A stretch of DNA of 64,000 bases, from assembly GCA_964512635.1 (NCBI GenBank), contig CAZEJB010000022.1:1-64000 (forward strand), read 5' to 3'. Below, in pieces: positions 8,297-15,959 of this stretch (positions within the stretch are counted from its first letter, which is position 1; each line of letters starts with the position of its first letter). This DNA comes from JADZFO01 sp964512635 (GTDB lineage Bacteria > 4484-113 > JAFGCY01). The position numbers were made by a program, and so were the translations under genes. The notes under the pieces were generated by a model, which was not told the origin of the DNA, did no database searches, and saw nothing but the letters and a program-made list of their open reading frames with translations.

Positions 8297-9787
8297 GTGG
8301 GCGAGTTTCGTTTTCCCTGTGGTTCCAAAGAGCTGAGCCTGGAGTGGCCAGCCGGTCTGCGCACAAGTTTGCTGCAGCCGGCAGTGCCGATGCGGCCGCT
8401 GGCCTTTCCATCCGAGGCGCTGAGGGATCAGGTCCGCAACCCCTTCGGCCGACCGCCGCTGGGGATCCAGGCCCGGGGCAAGAGCGAATGCATCATTGTG
8501 GTGTCACCCTGGAGCCAGCCGGCGGCATACCCGCTCTGGCTGCCGACCCTGGTCAACCTGCTGAATGAGTACGGGATACCCGACAGCGGCATCACCCTGT
8601 ATGTCGCCAACGGTGGCCGCCCGCCGCTGGACAAGCTGCAGCTCGGGGCGCACCTCGGGGAACAGCTCAGCCAGCGGGTTCAGGTAATCCAGCACGACGC
8701 CGATTCGCCGGAACTGATCAAGGCCGGCAGGACGGATCTGGGCACGATCGTCTATACCGACCGCCGCCTGCTTGAAACCGAGCTGCTGATCCTGACCGGC
8801 CCGATCTCCTTTGACTGGCTCTATGGTTACAACGGCGGCCCCGAGCAGATTCTGCCGGGAGTCTGCGGCCGGGAGAGCATCAGGAGCCAGCAGCGCCGGG
8901 CCTTCGACCCGCGACGCGGTGATCTGCATCCCCTGATGCAGGCCGGCTCAGTGCTGAGCAACCCGGTCAGCGAGGATGGCCTCGAAGCGCTGGCTCTGCT
9001 GAAACCGAGTTTTGCAATCAATGTGATCATCAACCCCGGCGGCGAGCTGGTATGGCTGTCAGCCGGAGATGCGGGTTATCTGCATCGACTGGCCGCCAAA
9101 GAGCTGGAAGAGCGCAATAAGATCATTGTCTCTGAGCAGGCCGATCTGGCGATCCTGGGCCTTGGTGGCAGGCAGTACGACGGCAGCCTCAGCGAGGTCA
9201 CCGGGGCACTGTGGCGCTGCAAGGGGCTGGTCAAGCCCGGCGGCAGCCTGATCGCAGTGGCCAGCCTGGCCCGGGGCGAAGGGGCAGAAGATCTGGAAAG
9301 CTGGCGCGGGCTCAACCTCAGCGAAACCCGCCTTAGGCTGGCCAGCGACTGCTCGCTCAGCGGTCTGACGGCACTGGCGCTGCGCCAGCTGGCTCAGGCC
9401 CTGCATGTTCACCTGGTGCTTCCCACCGGCAACGAACTGCACCAGTACGCTGAGCAATGGGGCATCCAGACCCACGATTGTATGGAGCGGGCCCTGGCGC
9501 GCAGTATGCCCAGCCGCCCCGACCAGTCCAGCTTCATCATCGCCGAAAGTGTACATAACCTGCTGCCAAGCCGCGACGCCTGGCGCGACCGCGGACCAAG
9601 GCCGGCAGGGCAGGGCGGCGCGGTCGGCACCGGTAGCGGCCAGAGCAGCCGCAACTCCGGACCGGAGAACGTGCGCGCAGCGGCTTTGCCGCCTGTTGGC
9701 AGCCAGCCCGCTATCTACAGCAACCCCGGCCGCAACCTGAGCCTCAGCGCCAGGGTGCTGAACAGCTACCACGGCCACGGCGGATAG
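8297..9787 (+). CDS. LarA-like (DUF2088) protein lacking nickel-site residues
   Basis: 496 aa, GTG start. The N-terminal two thirds follow the lactate racemase LarA fold order: EFRFPCGSKEL beta start, a dinucleotide-like IIVVS segment, HDADSPEL, ILTGPISFDW, GGPEQILPG. In LarA the nickel-pincer cofactor is held by a Lys in GGxK.ILPG and by His, with further catalytic His in GTHRP and PHYFAG and Asp/Arg in NDxTRP. Here these positions read GGPE (Glu183), FDW (Asp173), NGGRP and SPWSQP. The scaffold survives but the known active site does not. It is either a non-enzymatic homologue or an enzyme with different chemistry. No lar maturation genes are nearby. Confidence 0.75.
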   Translation: MGEFRFPCGSKELSLEWPAGLRTSLLQPAVPMRPLAFPSEALRDQVRNPFGRPPLGIQARGKSECIIVVSPWSQPAAYPLWLPTLVNLLNEYGIPDSGITLYVANGGRPPLDKLQLGAHLGEQLSQRVQVIQHDADSPELIKAGRTDLGTIVYTDRRLLETELLILTGPISFDWLYGYNGGPEQILPGVCGRESIRSQQRRAFDPRRGDLHPLMQAGSVLSNPVSEDGLEALALLKPSFAINVIINPGGELVWLSAGDAGYLHRLAAKELEERNKIIVSEQADLAILGLGGRQYDGSLSEVTGALWRCKGLVKPGGSLIAVASLARGEGAEDLESWRGLNLSETRLRLASDCSLSGLTALALRQLAQALHVHLVLPTGNELHQYAEQWGIQTHDCMERALARSMPSRPDQSSFIIAESVHNLLPSRDAWRDRGPRPAGQGGAVGTGSGQSSRNSGPENVRAAALPPVGSQPAIYSNPGRNLSLSARVLNSYHGHGG

Positions 9788-9792
9788 GCGTC

Positions 9793-9815
9793 TGGCGCAC
9801 GCTGTGCGCCACTAC
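9793..9815 (-). repeat. REP palindrome (GTAG head)
   Basis: On the minus strand: GTAG followed by TGGCGCAC-AGC-GTGCGCCA. This is the same head-plus-hairpin layout as the other REPs in the window. It lies between the LarA-like gene and the cupin gene. Confidence 0.6.
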
Positions 9816-9872
9816 TTGGCCCGGTAACCTGTCCCCGGTGATTCCTCCCAACCTCATGGCATCATATCCGTC

Positions 9873-10328
9873 ATGATTCAGGGTGTTCAGGTCAAGGACC
9901 TCAAGCTGATTCCCGACGAGCGTGGTTTCCTGATGGAAATCCTGCGCCGGGACGACCCGCTGTTCCAGCAGTTTGGGCAGGCCTATGTCACGGCCGCCTA
10001 TCCCGGCGTGGTCAAGGCCTGGCACTACCACACCCTGCAGACCGACCACTTCTGCGTACTGGCCGGCATGGCCAAAGTGGTCCTCTATGACTCCCGGGAA
10101 GACAGCCCGACCCGCGGCGAGGTCAACGAGTTCTATTGCGGCGAGCAGTCGCGGCGGCTGGTTGTCATCCCGCCACTGGTCTATCACGGCTACAAGAACA
10201 TCGGCACCGAAATGGTCCTGCTGCTCAACATCCCGACCGAGACTTACAACTACGCTCAGCCCGATGAGTTCCGGGTCGCCCCGCACAGCGGCGAGATTCC
10301 TTACGACTGGGGCCGCAGCGACGGCTAG
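9873..10328 (+). CDS. RmlC-like cupin (dTDP-4-dehydrorhamnose 3,5-epimerase family)
   Basis: 151 aa. A single double-stranded beta-helix. It opens with LIPDERGFLMEILRRDD, as in RmlC (D.RG...E), then has AWHYHTLQTDHFCVLAG (metal- or catalysis-type histidines), PPLVYHGYKNIG and a C-terminal IPYDWGR, all typical of the epimerase family. It is shorter than the usual ~180-aa RmlC. No other rhamnose genes are nearby, so the substrate is uncertain. No clear ribosome site; CATCAT 7 nt upstream could be a weak -10 of a leaderless mRNA. Confidence 0.75.
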   Translation: MIQGVQVKDLKLIPDERGFLMEILRRDDPLFQQFGQAYVTAAYPGVVKAWHYHTLQTDHFCVLAGMAKVVLYDSREDSPTRGEVNEFYCGEQSRRLVVIPPLVYHGYKNIGTEMVLLLNIPTETYNYAQPDEFRVAPHSGEIPYDWGRSDG

Positions 10329-10380
10329 TTGCCGGGTGGTTTGAGCAAACCCTCCAGTTATGTTGGCGCCTTCTTGGCGT

Positions 10381-10386
10381 TACAAT
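10381..10386 (+). promoter_or_regulatory. -10 box TACAAT, leaderless start
   Basis: TACAAT, then 6 nt, then the GTG at 10393. There is no Shine-Dalgarno. Confidence 0.55.
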
Positions 10387-10392
10387 CCCCAC

Positions 10393-11616
10393 GTGTCCGA
10401 GCCATCTCCTGCGGGACAGAGCGCGCCAACCGTTGAAGCGGCGCAGCAGCTTGCACGCCTGCTGGAGGTCAGCCGCCTGATTGCCGGCCGGCTTGAACTG
10501 CGGCCACTGATCAGCGAAGTCATTGAACAGGCCAGTCGCCTGGTGCAGGCCCAGCGCTCGACCCTGTGGCTGCATGACCAGGACCGCGACGAGCTCTATA
10601 CCTTCATCGGCGAGGGGCTGAGCCAGGAGTTCCGAGTGCCACTGGACCGGGGGGTGGTCGGAGCTGCCGCCCGCCAGCGTCGTAGCATTACCATTGATGA
10701 TGCCTACCTGAGCGAGCTGTTTAACCCAGAGATCGACCGCAGCACCGGCTATCGCACCCGCTCAATAGTTGCCGTTCCGATGCAGACACAGCGTGGGGCC
10801 CTGCTCGGAGTTTTTCAGTCAATCAACCGCATTGACGCCGCTGGGACGGATGGAGTAGGTGTGTTCACGCCGGCGGACATCGAGCTGCTTGAGGCGATGG
10901 CTGGGTTCGTGGCGGTGGCGATCGAAAATGCCCAGCTTTATGAAGAGCAGAAGCGGCAGTTCAACAGCCTGCTGATTACTCTGGCTTCAAGTGTAGATGC
11001 CCGCGACCCGACGACCAGCAAGCATACGATGTATGTCACCGGCATCGCCGTGGCGATTGCCCGCGAGCTGGGACTTTCTGATGCGCGCATAGAGCGGATC
11101 CGCATCGCGGCCATCCTGCATGACTACGGCAAAATCGGCGTGCCGGATGAAGTGCTGCTCAAGCCGGGCGGCCTCGAACGGCATGAAGTCCGGCGCATGC
11201 GCAGCCATGTGCTGAAGACCGGCCTGATTCTCAGCCGTATTGCCTTCCGGCGCGACCTGGCCGATGTGCCGGCTATTGCAGCGATGCACCACGAGAAGCT
11301 GGACGGCACAGGGTATCCCTACGGCCTCCGAGGGGATGAGATTCCGCTGGAAGGCCGCATCCTGGCGGTGGCGGATGTGTTTCACGCCCTGACCCAGACA
11401 CGCACATACAAGAAAGGCAAAAGCCCCCAGGAAGCCCTGGAAGAGTGCCGGATGCTGACGGCTGCACATATTGATCGCTACGGCCGGGAGAGCGGAGCGC
11501 ACCTGGATGCCAATTGTGTTGCCGCGCTGAGCCGGGTGCTGGAATCCTGCAGCGACGACATGCACTTTTTTGAACTCAGCTCAGGCTGGCAGCAGATGCT
11601 GGACGGCGGCGGTTAA
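10393..11616 (+). CDS. GAF-HD-GYP protein (probable cyclic-di-GMP phosphodiesterase)
   Basis: 407 aa from the GTG at 10393; an ATG at 10360 would lie upstream of the -10 box. Residues about 15-185 are a GAF sensor domain (TLWLHDQDRDELYTF, RSIVAVPM, GVFQSINR). Residues about 195-395 are HD-GYP, with HDYGKIGVPDEVLLKPG and HHEKLDGTGYPYGLRGDEIP metal-binding motifs intact. HD-GYP proteins hydrolyse cyclic di-GMP. It is cytoplasmic, with no membrane segment. The degenerate GGDEF protein at 34454 is the only other related domain here. Confidence 0.88.
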   Translation: MSEPSPAGQSAPTVEAAQQLARLLEVSRLIAGRLELRPLISEVIEQASRLVQAQRSTLWLHDQDRDELYTFIGEGLSQEFRVPLDRGVVGAAARQRRSITIDDAYLSELFNPEIDRSTGYRTRSIVAVPMQTQRGALLGVFQSINRIDAAGTDGVGVFTPADIELLEAMAGFVAVAIENAQLYEEQKRQFNSLLITLASSVDARDPTTSKHTMYVTGIAVAIARELGLSDARIERIRIAAILHDYGKIGVPDEVLLKPGGLERHEVRRMRSHVLKTGLILSRIAFRRDLADVPAIAAMHHEKLDGTGYPYGLRGDEIPLEGRILAVADVFHALTQTRTYKKGKSPQEALEECRMLTAAHIDRYGRESGAHLDANCVAALSRVLESCSDDMHFFELSSGWQQMLDGGG

Positions 11617-11687
11617 GCCTCAGAAGCGGAGCAGAATGACGCGAATAGCAGGCTGCGGCAGTATCTGTCACAAATTTACACGAAACT

Positions 11688-11705
11688 TTCACCATTGATG
11701 GTGAA
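11688..11705. promoter_or_regulatory. 18-bp palindrome upstream of the pilin promoter
   Basis: TTCACCAT-TG-ATGGTGAA, a perfect inverted repeat in the 300-bp spacer between the HD-GYP gene and the pseudopilins, about 120 bp upstream of the -35 box. It could be an operator or a hairpin; it lacks a T-run. Confidence 0.4.
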
Positions 11706-11822
11706 GCCGCATTAATACTGGCCTCAAACCCTTTGCCAAGCTGTAACGTTTGGCCTTCCAGTGCGTCTATTGTCCGGTTAGAGAACAATCCACGATGCGT
11801 CAGGAAACTGGAAAAAACGGCG

Positions 11823-11851
11823 TTGACAAGGCCAAGGGGGGTGGTTATACT
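11823..11851 (+). promoter_or_regulatory. Near-consensus sigma70 promoter for pseudopilins
   Basis: TTGACA at 11823-11828, a 17-nt spacer, then TATACT at 11846-11851. This is the best promoter in the window. It gives a leader of about 65-70 nt before the first pilin, consistent with high expression. Confidence 0.85.
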
Positions 11852-11925
11852 TTGATTTAGCTTACAGGTACCTCGCGATCATCGTGGCTTCCCGCAACAT
11901 ATACCAGAAAGGAGGAGTCCAAGCC

Positions 11926-12984
11926 TTGCGAAACAAGGGCTTCACGCTCATCGAGTTGCTGGTGGTGATTGTCATCATCGGCATCCTTGTCGCCATCGCC
12001 TTGCCTAACTTCATCAAGATTAAGGACAAGGCGAAGGAAGCAGAGGTCAAGCAGAACCTGCACTCGATCCAGCTTGCGATCGAGCGGTATGCGGTTGATG
12101 CTGACGGCAACTATCCCTACTTCTTGTGGGGTGGCACGGCGTCCTTCAACATTGGTTCGGTCGGTAACGTGTCCGGTAGCGGATACGGCGGCCACACCAA
12201 TTGGGGCGGCAGCATGCAGCATCCGTTTGACCTGTTCTGCGCCAGCACCGACACCTGGGACTACGAGGACGGCAACTGGCAGGGCCTGAAGGATGGCACC
12301 CTGGAGTCCCCTTATGGTGACACCATTGCCTTCGAAGGCTACATGCCGAAGTACCCGGGCAACCCGTTCAGCCAGGGCACCCGTGCGGACCGTACCTTCG
12401 GTCTGGACGCCCTGAACTGGGTCTTCGATGGCTACGCCTGCCACGGCGGCGAAGACGGCACCAAGATGTTCAACATGGGCTGGTGGGGCGAGTACCCGCA
12501 GCTGGTCATGTTCAACGACGGTACCACCAACGACGACTACATCAAGATGGAGTTCCCCGGTAACTTCTACTACCACCCCCGCTGGGCGGACGGCGTCAGC
12601 CACTCCGGCCACATGGTCTATCAGACCAGCAAGGTGGATTTCGTTGGCTTCATCGGTGAAGATGCTTTCCCGCCGGATCTGGACGACAGCGGCGAAATCG
12701 CCAGCTACGATGTGGCTGGCTATGACCTGACCGCTTTCGGCTCCTCCCGCACCAAGGGCCAGGACCTCGACGAAAGCCTGCTGCTGGGCTCGTGGCATCA
12801 GTGGCGTACCGGCTATCTGACCCTCGGCCAGGAGCGCAACCCGTGGGTTACCACTGGCGAGTATCCGGGTTCCGGCGATTACGACGAGCGCCCGTTTAGC
12901 GACAGCATCCCTGACTTCTTTATCATCCACCTCGGTAGTGGTATGGACAAGAAGGTCTCGGACACGACCCGCGAGTCGTCATAA
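11926..12984 (+). CDS. Large type IV/type II pseudopilin (copy 1)
   Basis: 352 aa from a TTG start, chosen because GGAGGAG lies 8 nt upstream and gives a normal short leader RNKG before the cleavage site (G^FTLIELLVV). The hydrophobic helix is followed by the usual pilin heptad stretch (KIKDKAKEAEVKQN). The C-terminal globular part is long (~310 residues) and rich in Gly, Trp, Tyr and Asp, ending in DKKVSDTTRESS. A prepilin peptidase should process it for a pilus or type II secretion pseudopilus. Codon use leans to CGT, GGT and AAC, suggesting high expression. Confidence 0.88.
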   Translation: MRNKGFTLIELLVVIVIIGILVAIALPNFIKIKDKAKEAEVKQNLHSIQLAIERYAVDADGNYPYFLWGGTASFNIGSVGNVSGSGYGGHTNWGGSMQHPFDLFCASTDTWDYEDGNWQGLKDGTLESPYGDTIAFEGYMPKYPGNPFSQGTRADRTFGLDALNWVFDGYACHGGEDGTKMFNMGWWGEYPQLVMFNDGTTNDDYIKMEFPGNFYYHPRWADGVSHSGHMVYQTSKVDFVGFIGEDAFPPDLDDSGEIASYDVAGYDLTAFGSSRTKGQDLDESLLLGSWHQWRTGYLTLGQERNPWVTTGEYPGSGDYDERPFSDSIPDFFIIHLGSGMDKKVSDTTRESS

Positions 12985-13035
12985 CCGGGTAATCGGTTAG
13001 CAGCATTCAAGAGACGGTTCAGGAGGACAACATTG

Positions 13036-14055
13036 ATGCGTAAAGGTTTTACGCTTATCGAACTGCTGGTGGTCATTGTGATCATCGGCATCCTGGTGGC
13101 GATTGCGCTGCCGAACTTCATCAAGATCAAGGACAAGGCCAAGGAAGCCGAAGTCAAGCAGAACTGCCACGCGATCCAGCTTGCGCTGGAGCGCTACGCG
13201 GTTGACAGCCCGGGCGAGATCTACCCGCTGTTTATCATGGGCGGCGACTGGACTGATACCTTCACGGTCTGGCAGGACTGGGTTGACACCCAGGGTCTGA
13301 CCGTTGGCGATATCACCAACCAGGAGCGTCAGGCTGGCTGGCAGCCCGCTGGCCAGGACGTGGGCGATATCCTGATCATGGAGGCCTACATGCCCTCCTA
13401 TCCGGGTAACCCCTTCCTGAAGAGCAAGAGCACCACTCTGACCCCGCACATTGATCACACCCCCTTCTCCGGTTATCCGGGCGGCGGTCCTTTCGACCGT
13501 ATCGTGGGTGGTCGTGACAGCAACAAGATGTGGGAGTGCTTCGGTCCTACCTGGACCAGCCCCCTCCAGACCCTTAACGGCGACGGCTGGGTTCACCACA
13601 TCTTCAACAACCCGCCTTACGGCGACTTCAGCGAGCTGAAGGACCCGCCGAATGGCTGGCAGGATCCGTCCGGTAACCGTCGTCTGACCGGTAACTTCTC
13701 GTACTGGCCCCGCGCCGGTATCGAGGGTACCGCCTTCGGCCTGACCGGCCTTCCGGACTGCCTGGGCTACACCGTCGCCGGCTACGGCGCGATCCGCACC
13801 GGTGGTCAGGATGTCTACAACCGTAACGGTAACTACAAGGGCCGTTACCGCACCGAGCCCTGCAGCACCGACTGCTCCGGCGGCTCCGGTCTCTATCCGG
13901 ATGTCAGCTGCCTGTGCAACGGCGCCAACGGCAACGCCCCCAGCCGCCTGGCCAATGATGGTGGTAGCGATACCGTCGTCGACGGCGTGGTGATCACTCT
14001 GGATTCCGGCGTTGACAAGAAGTCGGGCCGTGTGAACGTTGAAGTGACCGAGTAA
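13036..14055 (+). CDS. Large type IV/type II pseudopilin (copy 2)
   Basis: 339 aa. ATG with AGGAGG upstream. Leader MRKG^FTLIELLVV. The first ~65 residues are nearly identical to copy 1, while the C-terminal domains diverge strongly, sharing only scattered motifs such as AYMPSYPGNPF, VAGYGAIR and DKKSG. The C-terminal part carries a Cys cluster (CSTDC, SCLC) absent from copy 1, so the two may form different filaments or have different tip or ligand roles. Co-transcribed with copy 1 (51-nt gap) and followed by a strong terminator. Confidence 0.88.
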   Translation: MRKGFTLIELLVVIVIIGILVAIALPNFIKIKDKAKEAEVKQNCHAIQLALERYAVDSPGEIYPLFIMGGDWTDTFTVWQDWVDTQGLTVGDITNQERQAGWQPAGQDVGDILIMEAYMPSYPGNPFLKSKSTTLTPHIDHTPFSGYPGGGPFDRIVGGRDSNKMWECFGPTWTSPLQTLNGDGWVHHIFNNPPYGDFSELKDPPNGWQDPSGNRRLTGNFSYWPRAGIEGTAFGLTGLPDCLGYTVAGYGAIRTGGQDVYNRNGNYKGRYRTEPCSTDCSGGSGLYPDVSCLCNGANGNAPSRLANDGGSDTVVDGVVITLDSGVDKKSGRVNVEVTE

Positions 14056-14156
14056 TACGGGCGGACCGGGACTCGGAACCCGGTCAACTCGCGTTACCCG
14101 CCCGCCCTTCGCCAACGTGGCGGCGGGGGGCAAATGATCCAACCTGCGAACAAGCT

Positions 14157-14186
14157 GGGGCTCCCGCAAGGGAGCCCCTTCTTTTT
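14157..14186 (+). terminator. Rho-independent terminator of the pilin operon
   Basis: Perfect 9-bp stem GGGGCTCCC, loop GCAA, then TTCTTTTT. It lies about 100 nt after the second pilin stop. Confidence 0.9.
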
Positions 14187-14698
14187 GGTTCTGCGCAGTT
14201 TGCTCTTGAAGCCGGAGTGGGTTTGTGCAGGGGGCAAGACCCGGGCAGCACCTGTTGATTCATGAGGTTGAAGACTCAGGTTCCAGGATTGAAGAACCAA
14301 GGATCTGTGGCTGTGAGTCCAGGGTCCAATCGCTCAGATCCAATGACTCAAGCTAAGGTTCATTACATGGATCGGTGCTTTGTGGCAGCCTGAATAACAG
14401 TGCGCAGACGAGTTGAATCGACTAGCCAAGCCCCGCCAGGCAGTTGTTAATGATATCCGGATCGCCGCAGCGGCGGTCTTGGCAGGACTTGTTCATTGTG
14501 TTAGCCCGGGCTCTTCCATTGCAGAGCAGTAGCGGCAGGCCATGCCCAACCTGCGCAAATCGCTAAGGCTGCTGCAACTGCAGCTCAGTGCTCAAGGCCA
14601 CACTATGGCCCTAATACAGTGCTTTTGACCGGCGCCGGAATCTCGCCCCCGGGTCCTGACCTTCAAATGTGAGGCCCTGGCGATTCCCAAGCTGAGCG
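14187..14698. other. Gene-free spacer
   Basis: About 510 bp between the pilin terminator and the end of the aldolase gene. I see no credible reading frame, RNA gene or repeat. Confidence 0.5.
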
Positions 14699-15601
14699 CT
14701 AGGCTTCCAGCAGGATCTGGCGCACCTTCGCGCTCATGGCGAGGGCCTCCTCCATCGGGCGCAGCCACATGTTACGGCCGAAGATCAGGCCGGTGGCGCC
14801 GCAGCGCAGTCCCAGTCGGACCTTGTCGAGCAGTTCATCATCGCTGACCTTGGAGCCGCCGGACAGCAGCACGAAGGAGCGGCCGGCACTCTCCACCACC
14901 TGCCGCAGCGCCTCTTCTTCGCTGACCTGCAGCTTGTTGAACGGTGCTGGGGCGCTGGCATCGCGCACGGGGTCAATCTTGGGGAAGTTGACCTTAACAA
15001 TGTCGGCGCCGCACTCCTCGCTGAGTCGGGCCGCGTAGTCCACCGCATAGAAGCTGTCGCGGCCGCCCTTGGCGTTAACCGCGCTGCCGCGGGGATAGGC
15101 CCAGACTACCAGCGGCATGCCCAGAGTGTCACATTCCTGCCGTACTTCACACAGCTGGGCGATGTCCTCATCCTGGCGCGGGCTGCCGACATAAAGCGTA
15201 TAGCCCACCGCGTCGGCTCCGAGCCTGGCGGCATCCTCAACTGTGCTGATCAGGGTGCTGAAAGCCTCGTCGTCATTGGGGATGGAGGTGCGGCCGTTTA
15301 TCTTCAGAATCAGCGGCACCTGGCCAGCGTAGTCACGGTAATACTTGCTGGCAAAGCCGTAGTGGCAGGCAATGGCGTTGTAGTTGCCGCGGAGCGCCAG
15401 TTCATACTGATAGCGCGGGTACTTGCTGTCGGGATTGCCGAAGAAGTTGTAGGTGCCGTGCTCCACGCCCTGGTCAATGGGCAGTATCATCATCCGTCCG
15501 TTACCCGGCCCGCGCTGGAAGAGCAGGCGGTGCAGGCGCACACGCTTGCCCAGGGGCAGGTCAAGATCCTTCAGTTCGGGGCGCTGATAGAGGCTGCTCA
15601 T
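14699..15601 (-). CDS. fbaB: Class I fructose-bisphosphate aldolase (DhnA/FbaB type)
   Basis: 300 aa. Archaeal-type class I aldolase of the DeoC/FbaB family. It has MILPIDQGVEHG near residue 38, LKINGRTSIPND, GADAVGYTLYVGS, the DIVKVNFP segment with the Schiff-base lysine, and the phosphate-binding LLSGGSKVSDDELL and ATGLIFGRNMWL. It cleaves fructose 1,6-bisphosphate to GAP and DHAP; related members act in aromatic precursor synthesis. The start has GGAGAAG upstream. The gene stands alone, next to tRNA-Ile. Confidence 0.88.
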   Translation of the reverse strand: MSSLYQRPELKDLDLPLGKRVRLHRLLFQRGPGNGRMMILPIDQGVEHGTYNFFGNPDSKYPRYQYELALRGNYNAIACHYGFASKYYRDYAGQVPLILKINGRTSIPNDDEAFSTLISTVEDAARLGADAVGYTLYVGSPRQDEDIAQLCEVRQECDTLGMPLVVWAYPRGSAVNAKGGRDSFYAVDYAARLSEECGADIVKVNFPKIDPVRDASAPAPFNKLQVSEEEALRQVVESAGRSFVLLSGGSKVSDDELLDKVRLGLRCGATGLIFGRNMWLRPMEEALAMSAKVRQILLEA

Positions 15602-15724
15602 TGGCTTCTCCGTGGAGTTCCCGGCGGACCGGGGATTTGGACGGCGCCTATTTTAGCCGCTGTTGCGGAAACAGCACGCTGCTGCGCAGAAGCAGCGAAA
15701 GGGTGGAGCGGTGCGGGGTGGTAA

Positions 15725-15801
15725 TGGTGGGTCGCGCTGGAATCGAACCAGCGACCTCATCCTTATCAGGGATGCGCTCTAACCAACTGAGCTAGCGACC
15801 C
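15725..15801 (-). tRNA. tRNA-Ile (anticodon GAT)
   Basis: The minus strand folds as a full cloverleaf: acceptor GGGTCGC/GCGACCC, D arm GCTCAGTTGGTTAGAGC, anticodon stem CATCC/GGATG around CTGATAA, T arm GCTGG-TTCGATT-CCAGC. The discriminator A and the CCA end are encoded (15725-15728). No integrase or duplicated 3' end is nearby. Confidence 0.95.
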
Positions 15802-15922
15802 AAAAGAGGTGGGGGAAGAAGTATACCCGCGCCTTTTGGCAGTGTCAATCTGGACAAGCCGGGACTGGCGTCGCATCCGGCGCTGCCGGCGAAGTGCTGA
15901 CTTATGTGAATCCGCATGTTGA

Positions 15923-15953
15923 TTGCACAATATTAAACGACAGGCGCTACACT
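15923..15953 (+). promoter_or_regulatory. Promoter with leaderless start
   Basis: TTGCAC at 15923-15928, a 19-nt spacer, TACACT at 15948-15953, then 6 nt to the GTG at 15960. There is no ribosome site. Confidence 0.6.
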
Positions 15954-15959
15954 AGCCGC

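Noticed and set aside
8297..9787. Functional lactate racemase larA
   Set aside because: Nickel-site Lys and His positions are substituted, so the gene symbol was withheld.
15725..15801. tRNA-Ile as an integration site
   Set aside because: No integrase, no duplicated tRNA end and ordinary genes on both sides.
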